This document shows positions 1 to 5,174 of a DNA stretch of 5,336 nt, piece after piece. Source of the DNA: Lachnoclostridium sp. UBA6558 (GTDB taxonomy: Bacteria; Bacillota; Clostridia; Lachnospirales; Lachnospiraceae); NCBI GenBank assembly GCA_002434335.1, contig DJJW01000021.1, forward strand, positions 105,299 to 110,634, written 5' to 3'. The notes beneath the pieces are model-generated. The model was not told the DNA's origin and did no database searches. It worked only from the letters and a program-made list of their open reading frames with translations. How positions within the stretch are numbered: position 1 is the first letter of the stretch; every line of letters begins with the position of its first letter. A program made the translations under genes and the position numbers.

Positions 1-1154
1 TTATCCTAAATCTGTTTGAATCAGAACATCATTTAACAACACAGGCTCAAAACCTTAATATCAGCTTTGATTACGAAGCTTTTACTGCCTGTTATGTTGA
101 AATTTACAGCGATAAATTAAATGAGATGACCGCTGAAATGTGCCTTAACCTATACACCAGCAGTCTGCAGATAGCACGTGAGCTCATTGCCAAATATATT
201 CCCTGCCATGTCCTTTCACTGGATACCAAGCATTTCTCCATCCTTTTCTTTCTGGATAAGGACGGATTACGGGATTACAAGGCAGTTATCCGCAATGCTA
301 TAGAGCAGGTATCTGCAATGCTATACAATTACTATAGCGTAACAATATATATAAGCGTTGGTACAGCTGTTAATACGCCTATGCAGATTGCCACTTCCTT
401 TCAGGATGCCAAACAGATATTTTTTCAGGTCAATGCAGAGCGACCTGTACTATTTGTAGAAGATACCGCCTATGATAAACCACTGAAAAATGTCTTTAAT
501 ATGTCTTTGTTCAAAGAGGATATCAGAAAAGCTTATGCAGAGTTTGACGAGAAAGCTCTTTATGACATCTTTACCTCCATTATGGAACTGTTTAAGAATC
601 ATTCAACCCATTATGTACAGGCTCTGGACGCAGCGGGAAATATCCTCTACCTGTCTCTTTCACTGCTTAATAACGGAGAAAAGATCGTTTCAGAAATTTT
701 CAAGTCAAAAAATAACGGCTATCGGTCACTTTACGAATTATCGAATGTTGATCAGATCTTAGAATGGTTATCAGTCTTTCGTAATGGGCTCTGTGAAAGC
801 TTCGGCAAGCACAATAAAGATTATAAAAATCATGTGGTTATGGATGTTAAGAAATACATAAACGATCATGTAGAAGAAAAACTTACCCTTAATAAAGTCG
901 CTGAGCTCTATAATATTAGTCCCAATTATCTGAGCGTGCTTTTTTCAAAATATAATGATACAGGTTTTACCGATTATATCAATCAAAGTAAGATAGAAAC
1001 AGCAAAGCGGTTAATGACCGACAGTGATCTAAAGATATATGAAATATCCGACACCCTTGGATTTGAGAGCGCCTTTTACTTTAGCCGGGTGTTTAAGAAA
1101 GTAACCGGTATATCACCAAGAGATTTTATGAATCAAATAAGATTCCGTATATAG
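1..1154 (+). CDS. AraC-family regulator, YesN-like, C-terminal part (5' truncated by window)
   Basis: The reading frame is open from position 3 to the TAG at 1152-1154, so the ATG at 126 is an internal methionine and the true start lies upstream of the window; 383 residues are visible. The last 100 or so (DNA about 834-1133) form a classic AraC DNA-binding domain with two helix-turn-helix motifs: the first around KLTLNKVAELYNISPNYLS, the second around IYEISDTLGF followed by YFSRVFKKVTGISP. The segment near 345-420 (IYISVGTAV, then SFQDAKQ) resembles the degenerate GGDEF-like middle region common in YesN-type response regulators; no GGDEF signature is present. The missing N-terminus could be a receiver domain (two-component regulator) or a membrane sensor; this cannot be decided here. 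It probably activates transport or metabolic genes, but the target is unknown. The following gene on the same strand has its own promoter candidate. No convincing terminator follows, only a weak AT-only hairpin. Confidence 0.9.
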   Translation, partial: ILNLFESEHHLTTQAQNLNISFDYEAFTACYVEIYSDKLNEMTAEMCLNLYTSSLQIARELIAKYIPCHVLSLDTKHFSILFFLDKDGLRDYKAVIRNAIEQVSAMLYNYYSVTIYISVGTAVNTPMQIATSFQDAKQIFFQVNAERPVLFVEDTAYDKPLKNVFNMSLFKEDIRKAYAEFDEKALYDIFTSIMELFKNHSTHYVQALDAAGNILYLSLSLLNNGEKIVSEIFKSKNNGYRSLYELSNVDQILEWLSVFRNGLCESFGKHNKDYKNHVVMDVKKYINDHVEEKLTLNKVAELYNISPNYLSVLFSKYNDTGFTDYINQSKIETAKRLMTDSDLKIYEISDTLGFESAFYFSRVFKKVTGISPRDFMNQIRFRI

Positions 1155-1238
1155 ATAATAGTATCACTTATAATTATTATTATTAAGTTATATATTCACT
1201 TTAATCGTTTATGATACGAAATTACTATAAATATGTAA

Positions 1239-1267
1239 TTGTTTCCATACAAAATATGACATATAAT
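1239..1267 (+). promoter_or_regulatory. Candidate SigA-type promoter of the secreted PPC-domain protein
   Basis: A perfect TATAAT -10 box (1262-1267) lies 17 nt after TTGTTT (1239-1244), which matches the first three bases of the -35 consensus. Transcription would begin near 1274, giving a leader of about 25 nt that keeps the whole ribosome binding site. The surrounding DNA is very AT-rich, so chance matches are likely; the spacing and position are what support the call. Confidence 0.45.
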
Positions 1268-1286
1268 TACTTGTGTATAAAAGAAA

Positions 1287-1292
1287 GAGGAG
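1287..1292 (+). promoter_or_regulatory. Ribosome binding site fixing the start at ATG 1300
   Basis: GAGGAG ends 7 nt before ATG 1300. The frame is also open to a GTG at 1273, but that codon has no Shine-Dalgarno sequence and would put nine mostly basic residues in front of a normal signal peptide. Confidence 0.85.
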
Positions 1293-1299
1293 AAAAAAT

Positions 1300-2445
1300 A
1301 TGAAGAAAAAAATTAGCTTGATTTTTGGTATCCTATTAATGGCATTCCTTCTGATACCAAACACAAAAGTAATGGCAGAAGGAACCGCTCAGGATTATAC
1401 TACCGGTGAAGATGTAACTGAACTATCCACCATTGCTTTAAAAACCGGAGATGATAAAGATCTAAAGAACTATGCAACCTACTCCATTAATGTAGCCAGC
1501 GATGCTGAAAGCAGTAATGTTGAAGTAATATTTCCTATGACCTTAAGCCAGAAGGGTATTTTAAATTGTGCATTTGTTTTTCTAGATAGTAATCCATCAA
1601 CCTCCTATGGTGATTTTGGTATCTATTCTGACGCTGCTTGTACGAAACCTATTGATTACAATACCTATAATTATTATGCCGTAATTCCTAAAAAGGGAAC
1701 CTATTATTTTAAATTTACTGTATCCGATTACAGTGACGAGAAACCGGAAGATGGTTATTATTTTGGGTTTTCCTCCAACTTCTTTAGCGGTGCCGACAGA
1801 AACCTTAAAGACAAGACCTGGTCTATTGCAGGCTCAGAAGTCAATAAACCTATTTACTACAAAGTAACTACTACAAAATCAGGCTCCCTGACAATTAATT
1901 TAGAATCTGAATATTCCAGCACAATCACCTTGTTAAACAGCAGCAAGAAGGCGATTTCAGAAGAAACAACCTATTATTCCACTGATACAAAAGCAGTATA
2001 TGCGGTTGGTAAAGGTACTTATTATATTAAAGTAGCAAGCAATTCTGAGCTTTACCGTATAAAATCTACCTTTAAAGCAGTAACAGACACCAGTGGAACC
2101 ACCAAAGCAAAAGCAAAAAAGCTTCCTGCCGGAAAAGCCTCTAAAGGGTTAGTTCTTGCTTCTGATAAAGCTGGCAAAGTTGACTGGTACAAATTCACTG
2201 TAACCAAAGCACAAACTGTTGATATTACCTTCTTAGGTGACGTTTCTTCCGGTGAAATAGCACTTGAATTATATGGTAACGGATTCAGCGGTTCAGTAAC
2301 AGGTTATATCAATACTGTAAATTCCGATAAATCATTTTCAGTTTATACACTAGGTTCAACCAAATTATCAAAAGGAACTTATTACATTAAAATAACCAAA
2401 AAGACTAAAAACACTTCCGGTTCTTATACTTTACAGTTTAATTAA
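1300..2445 (+). CDS. Secreted three-unit beta-sandwich protein with C-terminal PPC domain
   Basis: The protein has 381 residues from ATG 1300. Residues 1-26 are a typical Sec signal peptide: Lys-rich start, hydrophobic core IFGILLMAFLLIP, and cleavage predicted after VMA. The mature part has no transmembrane segment, lipobox, LPXTG motif or recognisable catalytic domain. Three similar beta-rich units follow, each carrying KGTYYxK at residues 132-138, 238-244 and 358-364. The last unit (about 266-381) fits the PPC fold: a linker with paired Ala/Lys, then KVDWYKFTV, KGTYYIKI and a closing GSYTLQF. PPC domains usually sit at the end of secreted proteases or hydrolases, where they aid secretion or binding. 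Here they stand without an enzyme, suggesting a binding or surface-associated role; this is inference. Two cysteines (90 and 114) in the first unit could pair. It is apparently monocistronic. Confidence 0.8.
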   Translation: MKKKISLIFGILLMAFLLIPNTKVMAEGTAQDYTTGEDVTELSTIALKTGDDKDLKNYATYSINVASDAESSNVEVIFPMTLSQKGILNCAFVFLDSNPSTSYGDFGIYSDAACTKPIDYNTYNYYAVIPKKGTYYFKFTVSDYSDEKPEDGYYFGFSSNFFSGADRNLKDKTWSIAGSEVNKPIYYKVTTTKSGSLTINLESEYSSTITLLNSSKKAISEETTYYSTDTKAVYAVGKGTYYIKVASNSELYRIKSTFKAVTDTSGTTKAKAKKLPAGKASKGLVLASDKAGKVDWYKFTVTKAQTVDITFLGDVSSGEIALELYGNGFSGSVTGYINTVNSDKSFSVYTLGSTKLSKGTYYIKITKKTKNTSGSYTLQFN

Positions 2446-2465
2446 ATTAAATCATTGAATGAACA

Positions 2466-2497
2466 AAAAGCCTGCCAATTATTTTCAGGAAGGGTTT
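2466..2497 (+). terminator. Weak imperfect hairpin after the PPC-protein gene
   Basis: AAAAGCCTGCC can pair with GGAAGGGTTTT around an 11-nt loop, with two mismatches. It lies 20 nt after the stop codon and ends in a short T run. It may be a first, inefficient terminator; the perfect hairpin at 2564-2599 is stronger. Confidence 0.35.
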
Positions 2498-2563
2498 TAT
2501 TCCTTTAACAACATAGAGTTTTGAGTCAAAAATTATAGCTGCAGCAGTTAAATAAAGTACTAT

Positions 2564-2599
2564 AATAAATAGCCTGGGTTCCTATCCAGGCTATTTATT
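2564..2599. terminator. Perfect 14-bp hairpin, probable rho-independent terminator
   Basis: The arms 2564-2577 (AATAAATAGCCTGG) and 2586-2599 are exact reverse complements around an 8-nt loop. The stem has a GC-rich top and an AT-rich base, with TATTTATTT at the 3' side on the plus strand and a similar run on the minus strand. It lies 118 nt after the PPC-protein stop, so it most likely ends that transcript. It could also act on minus-strand read-through. Confidence 0.7.
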
Positions 2600-2807
2600 T
2601 GATATATATAGTGTAATATCTGATTATAAACTGATGTACGAGTATTTTCCCTCTAACCATTTATATAAAATGTAGGATTTATAATTGTATAGAGTATGTG
2701 TGAAAGCTTTCACCCGGATCAATCATTGAATGTGTATCTCTGGACAGGGAATCCCAGCAGTCAGAAATTATATATTTTAAACCGTCCCGTTTAACACTTT
2801 ATTTTAT
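2600..2807. other. Gene-less stretch between convergent transcription units
   Basis: Together with 2446-2599 this makes about 400 bases without a convincing gene. Both strands contain only very short open frames; the ATG at 2636, for example, gives 13 codons and has no ribosome binding site. Apart from the hairpins and the 14-bp palindrome listed separately, I see no tRNA-like fold, insertion sequence end or long repeat. The base composition is not obviously different from other intergenic DNA in the window. Confidence 0.6.
2700..2713. repeat. Isolated 14-bp perfect palindrome
   Basis: GTGAAAGCTTTCAC is its own reverse complement. It looks like a symmetric operator for a dimeric repressor and resembles a shortened catabolite-response element: TGAAAG/CTTTCA half-sites without the central CG spacing of CcpA cre sites. 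No promoter or gene start lies close by on either strand, so its role is unknown. Confidence 0.4.
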
Positions 2808-2844
2808 AAAAAAAAGACTATCCGGTTGAAACCAGATAGTCTTT
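2808..2844 (-). terminator. Strong rho-independent terminator of the Asn/Ser-rich protein gene
   Basis: Read on the minus strand, a 10-bp perfect stem (AAAGACTATC with GATAGTCTTT) is extended by four more pairs past a single mismatch, with a tight loop, and runs straight into eight T residues (the A run 2808-2815 on the plus strand). It starts 6 nt after the stop codon. This is the best terminator in the window and argues that the small gene upstream is truly expressed. Confidence 0.9.
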
Positions 2845-2850
2845 CATCAT

Positions 2851-3069
2851 TTATTCCTGGTAGGAATTGTTAGAACTGTTTTTTGAAGAGTTATTTGTTG
2901 AATCTTTTGTTGAATTTTTGCTATTAGAGTTTGTTGAGTTATTTCCAGAATAATCTTTTGCATTGTTGCTTCCGTTTACATTGCTGGAATTTTGAGAACT
3001 GTTATTTGTATTCTTGGATGAGTTGTTTCCAGAATAGTTATTGTAGCTGTTTGAACTATTGTTTTCCAT
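2851..3069 (-). CDS. Asn/Ser-rich low-complexity small protein (72 aa), function unknown
   Basis: The start is ATG at 3069, preceded by AAAGGAG at 6 nt spacing; the frame is open further upstream to 3159 but without a ribosome binding site there. The 72 residues include about 25 Asn and 22 Ser, with Thr, Lys, Gly and Tyr making up most of the rest. There is almost no hydrophobic residue, no cysteine, no signal peptide and no membrane segment, so it should be disordered and very soluble. A motif YSGNNS occurs at residues 12-17 and 40-45. Asn and Ser are written with mixed codons (AAC/AAT; AGC, AGT, TCA, TCC, TCT), which suggests selection on composition rather than simple repeat slippage. It is divergent from the small protein and SDR gene to the right. 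I do not recognise a family; a spore-associated or protective hydrophilic protein is possible but unproven. Confidence 0.75.
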   Translation of the reverse strand: MENNSSNSYNNYSGNNSSKNTNNSSQNSSNVNGSNNAKDYSGNNSTNSNSKNSTKDSTNNSSKNSSNNSYQE

Positions 3070-3075
3070 GTTAAT

Positions 3076-3082
3076 CTCCTTT
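3076..3082 (-). promoter_or_regulatory. Ribosome binding site fixing the start at ATG 3069
   Basis: On the minus strand AAAGGAG, within a longer A-rich run, ends 6 nt before the ATG. This favours the 72-residue protein over the 102-residue reading from 3159, whose first 30 residues (Ile/Phe/Leu-rich) would be encoded by promoter-like AT-rich DNA. Confidence 0.85.
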
Positions 3083-3090
3083 TTTTGTGT

Positions 3091-3117
3091 TAGTATACGC
3101 AAGGTTAATATGTGTGT
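3091..3117 (-). promoter_or_regulatory. Possible SigK-like promoter of the Asn/Ser-rich gene
   Basis: On the minus strand CGTATACTA (3099-3091) matches the sporulation SigK -10 pattern CATANNNTA with one difference, and an AC dinucleotide (3117-3116) lies 16 nt upstream, as in SigK -35 elements. The consensus has low information content, so this is only suggestive. A vegetative alternative is TATAAT at 3133-3128, but its nearest -35-like TTGATA (3159-3154) is 20 nt away, which is longer than usual. Confidence 0.25.
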
Positions 3118-3192
3118 TTTAATAAAAATTATACAGAAAGTTAAATAAATATTTATCAATGTGTTTTAAGAATAAGCTTAAGGAATATATTA

Positions 3193-3206
3193 ATACTAAT
3201 TAGTAT
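3193..3206. repeat. 14-bp AT-rich palindrome just upstream of the 54-aa gene
   Basis: ATACTAATTAGTAT is a perfect palindrome and overlaps a TATAAT hexamer at 3204-3209. It lies in the divergent intergenic region, 6 nt before the ribosome binding site of the small gene, where a repressor operator would be expected. The TATAAT is too close to the start codon to be an ordinary -10 that leaves the ribosome binding site intact, so the palindrome is the more interesting element. Confidence 0.35.
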
Positions 3207-3223
3207 AATTCAAGGATGATTAT

Positions 3224-3388
3224 ATGAATGTTCAAATCAACCAGCTTGCAGATTTACTCCTTATAAACCATTCAGATGAAACTGTAAATATTAAATACTT
3301 ATATTATATCTGGAAACTTCCTCTGATTGGTCCAAGACCTCCATATTATACGAATCCAAAGTATGTTTTGAATTACCCTATTATATAA
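3224..3388 (+). CDS. Small protein of 54 aa upstream of the SDR gene, function unknown
   Basis: ATG 3224 is preceded by AAGGA at 7 nt spacing, and the frame runs 54 codons to TAA at 3386-3388. The protein begins MNVQINQLADLLLINHSDET, has a middle stretch KYLYYIWKLPLIG, and ends in a Pro/Tyr/Asn-rich tail (PRPPYYTNPKYVLNYPII). It has no signal peptide and no clear membrane helix. The SDR gene starts 27 nt after its stop on the same strand, so the two are probably co-transcribed. I do not recognise a family. The tail is loosely similar in composition to the Tyr/Pro-rich part of the SDR extension. The ribosome binding site, position and sensible composition support a real gene, but a short chance frame cannot be excluded. 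Confidence 0.55.
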   Translation: MNVQINQLADLLLINHSDETVNIKYLYYIWKLPLIGPRPPYYTNPKYVLNYPII

Positions 3389-3397
3389 TCCTATAAT
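3368..3397 (+). promoter_or_regulatory. Promoter-like hexamers before the SDR gene
   Basis: TTGAAT (3368-3373) and TATAAT (3392-3397) are 18 nt apart, and a second TATAAT lies at 3384-3389, overlapping the stop codon of the 54-aa gene. Initiation from the first pair would fall around 3404, inside the SDR ribosome binding site, which weakens the case. This may be only AT-rich coincidence within an operon. Confidence 0.2.
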
Positions 3398-3415
3398 GAA
3401 TGGAAAGGTTCGTAA

Positions 3416-4435
3416 ATGGTAAGCCAAATGGATAATCAGAATGATTCAAATGCTAGCAGAGCACAGAGAGATTCTAACAATACACAACAGACTATTCGAG
3501 AGATGCAGAGATTTTTTGAAGAAAATCTAATTCTTGATCCTTATCCAATGTACCCCAATTATGGCACTATAACGCAGTATAAAGATATCCCTATTAGTGT
3601 TCCTGAGCAACGTCAATTACGTCAGCCCGGAACGGAAGATTTAATGGTTCCAAGACCTATTATTGAGAATCCCCATTATAAAGGAACTGATAAGCTTTTA
3701 GATAAAGTTGCTCTCATAACTGGTGGTGACAGTGGTATCGGTGCCGCAGCAGCAATAGCATTTGCTAAAGAAGGTGCCGATGTAGCTATTTCTTACCTTG
3801 ATGAACATAAGGATGCAATGCGAACAAAAAATCGTATAGAGGAAATTGGACGTAAGTGCCTTCTACTTCCAGGAGATTTAAGAGAAAAACAGCAATGTAT
3901 CAATATAGTAAATGCTACAATAACTGCCTTTGGGCATTTGGATATCTTATGTAATAATGTTGGTATTCAATTTCAACAATTAAGTTTAACTGATATTAGT
4001 GATGATCAGTTTGATGAGACCTTTAAAGTTAATATCTATTCACATTTCTATATAACGAAAGCTGCACTCCCTTTTATGTGTGCAGGCAGTTCAATTATCG
4101 GTACTACTTCTGTTGTAACTTATGTAGGTTCCGATCAGCTTATTGACTATACTGCAACCAAAGGAGCTATTGTAGGTTTTACAAGAGCTTTAGCAAGAAA
4201 TGTGGCCAAAAGTGGCATCCGGGTAAATGCAGTAGCCCCGGGTAAAATATGGACACCTTTAATCCCGTCCAGCTTTTCAGCAGATGAAACAGCAATTCCC
4301 GAAGAAAACATGATGATGCGTATAGGGCAGCCATTTGAGTTAGCCCCAACCTATGTGTATTTAGCATCAGATGATTCCAGGTTCGTAACTGGTCAAGTAC
4401 TTCATGTAGATGGTGGACAGTCTACTAATTCATAA
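3416..4435 (+). CDS. SDR-family oxidoreductase with N-terminal extension, GSP39/YhdF/YhxC type
   Basis: The protein has 339 residues from ATG 3416, with GGAAAGG at 7 nt spacing. Residues 95-337 form a classical short-chain dehydrogenase: cofactor loop TGGDSGIG (102-109), LPGD (151-154), NNVG (180-183, usually NNAG), Asn206 in KVNIYS, Ser232, catalytic Tyr245 and Lys249 in YTATK, and APGKIWTPL (274-282). It should use NAD(H) or NADP(H) to oxidise an alcohol or reduce a carbonyl; the substrate is unknown. Residues 1-90 precede the fold: first Asn/Gln/Ser-rich, then [10 protein letters not shown] and [13 protein letters not shown]. The RQPG segment and the core resemble Bacillus general stress protein 39 (YdaD), YhdF and YhxC. 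The amphipathic, Tyr/Pro-rich start is longer than the SDR core needs and may direct it to a structure or partner. It is probably co-transcribed with the 54-aa gene; a strong terminator follows. Confidence 0.9.
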   Translation: MVSQMDNQNDSNASRAQRDSNNTQQTIREMQRFFEENLILDPYPMYPNYGTITQYKDIPISVPEQRQLRQPGTEDLMVPRPIIENPHYKGTDKLLDKVALITGGDSGIGAAAAIAFAKEGADVAISYLDEHKDAMRTKNRIEEIGRKCLLLPGDLREKQQCINIVNATITAFGHLDILCNNVGIQFQQLSLTDISDDQFDETFKVNIYSHFYITKAALPFMCAGSSIIGTTSVVTYVGSDQLIDYTATKGAIVGFTRALARNVAKSGIRVNAVAPGKIWTPLIPSSFSADETAIPEENMMMRIGQPFELAPTYVYLASDDSRFVTGQVLHVDGGQSTNS

Positions 4436-4506
4436 CATCAAAAAAATGAAAACGGAACACTGCTCTTCATAAATATAAAGCTTTCTTTCCTTTTTTCATC
4501 TACAAC

Positions 4507-4549
4507 AAAAGAAGCATTTACTGTTTTACACAGTTCAAATGCTTCTTTT
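4507..4549. terminator. Bidirectional terminator between convergent genes
   Basis: The arms 4507-4519 (AAAAGAAGCATTT) and 4537-4549 are exact reverse complements. The stem continues with ACTG/CAGT (4520-4523 with 4531-4534) past a 2-nt bulge. Each strand ends the stem in TTTT, so it can terminate both the SDR transcript and the minus-strand gene ending at 4575. Confidence 0.85.
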
Positions 4550-4574
4550 AATGTATGATAGTCCTGTCCATCGT

Positions 4575-5111
4575 CTAATTAACCGGATCATAACCAACCA
4601 CTGTCCAGATACCTGTATCATCCTGGCGAACAAGACGCTTTAGATACACATATTTTGCTATAGAATTGGCGCTCTTAATCTCAGCGGTTGCATCTGTTCC
4701 GTCATTGGCGGTAATTTCTATCTCTTCATAGGGTATAGGATACTCTCCTATAATCCCTTCCGGTGACAGCAGTAAGCTGGCAAATACCTGGGCTACAAAA
4801 GCCGGATCCAGTTTCCAAGGTGAATGTCCGGCATCAACACTTATCTGTTCCTTTTTTTCAACTGCCAGGTCCACATCAACTTTAATGGTTGGCTGCTTAG
4901 TAGTTGCGCTTTCACTGCTGGTATCCAGTTCGATTAATTCGTCCTTCTGTTCTTTGGTTAAATTCTTCGCCTCTATTTTCTTAATGAAATACTCTGCGAC
5001 TAATAAGTTGTCCTTATCTTTGGCTGATATGGGCTTATATACGGTTAATAAGAACAATATTACAATGGCAGCTCCAATAAGGATATTCGGAAGCTTTTTG
5101 ATTCTCTTCAC
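4575..5111 (-). CDS. Membrane-anchored or secreted protein of 178 aa, function unknown
   Basis: The best start is GTG at 5111, because AAAGGAGG lies 7 nt before it; an ATG at 5150 would add 13 residues and read through the ribosome binding site. Residues 1-7 are basic (MKRIKKL), 8-24 are a hydrophobic helix, and ISA at 28-30 could be a signal peptidase site, so the protein is either anchored or exported. A charged, coiled-coil-like region follows (about 31-65), then a Ser/Thr linker (66-74) and a C-terminal domain (about 75-178) rich in alternating beta pattern, ending IWTVVGYDPVN. The ending recalls small NTF2-like or lumazine-type extracellular domains of Firmicutes, but I cannot assign a family. 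No catalytic motif and no cysteine is visible. It lies 63 nt downstream of another minus-strand gene with no terminator between them, so they are probably one operon. Confidence 0.8.
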   Translation of the reverse strand: MKRIKKLPNILIGAAIVILFLLTVYKPISAKDKDNLLVAEYFIKKIEAKNLTKEQKDELIELDTSSESATTKQPTIKVDVDLAVEKKEQISVDAGHSPWKLDPAFVAQVFASLLLSPEGIIGEYPIPYEEIEITANDGTDATAEIKSANSIAKYVYLKRLVRQDDTGIWTVVGYDPVN

Positions 5112-5118
5112 CACTTCT

Positions 5119-5126
5119 CCTCCTTT
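5119..5126 (-). promoter_or_regulatory. Strong ribosome binding site fixing the GTG start at 5111
   Basis: AAAGGAGG on the minus strand is a near-perfect anti-16S match, 7 nt before GTG 5111. A second GTG directly before it (5114) would have only 4 nt spacing. The ATG at 5150 has only a weak candidate site. Confidence 0.85.
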
Positions 5127-5174
5127 AATTGAATAGACAGGAGTAACCATTAACAGTATCAGTTGTTTAGAAGT

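Noticed and set aside
126..128. ATG 126 as start of the AraC-family regulator
   Set aside because: The frame is open to the window edge, no ribosome binding site precedes it, and residues before it continue the domain pattern.
490..762. 90-residue plus-strand frame inside the regulator gene
   Set aside because: It is a shadow of the regulator gene in another frame, with no ribosome binding site and no plausible composition.
1167..1192. AT-only hairpin after the AraC-family gene
   Set aside because: The stem lacks GC pairs and a T run, so it is not a credible terminator.
2450..2732. Direct repeat of the 12-mer AATCATTGAATG at 2450-2461 and 2721-2732
   Set aside because: A 12-base match is expected about once by chance in AT-rich DNA of this size, and nothing flanks it that looks like a mobile element.
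4179..4367. 62-residue minus-strand frame inside the SDR gene
   Set aside because: It is antisense to conserved SDR motifs and has no start signals.
4447..4499. Loose pairing of ATGAAAA...GGAA with TTCC...TTTTCAT after the SDR stop
   Set aside because: It is imperfect with a long loop, and the strong hairpin at 4507-4549 explains termination better.
4885..5136. 83-residue plus-strand hydrophobic frame opposite the membrane protein gene
   Set aside because: It is antisense to a gene with a strong ribosome binding site and a coherent signal or anchor sequence; its hydrophobicity is a by-product of the opposite strand.
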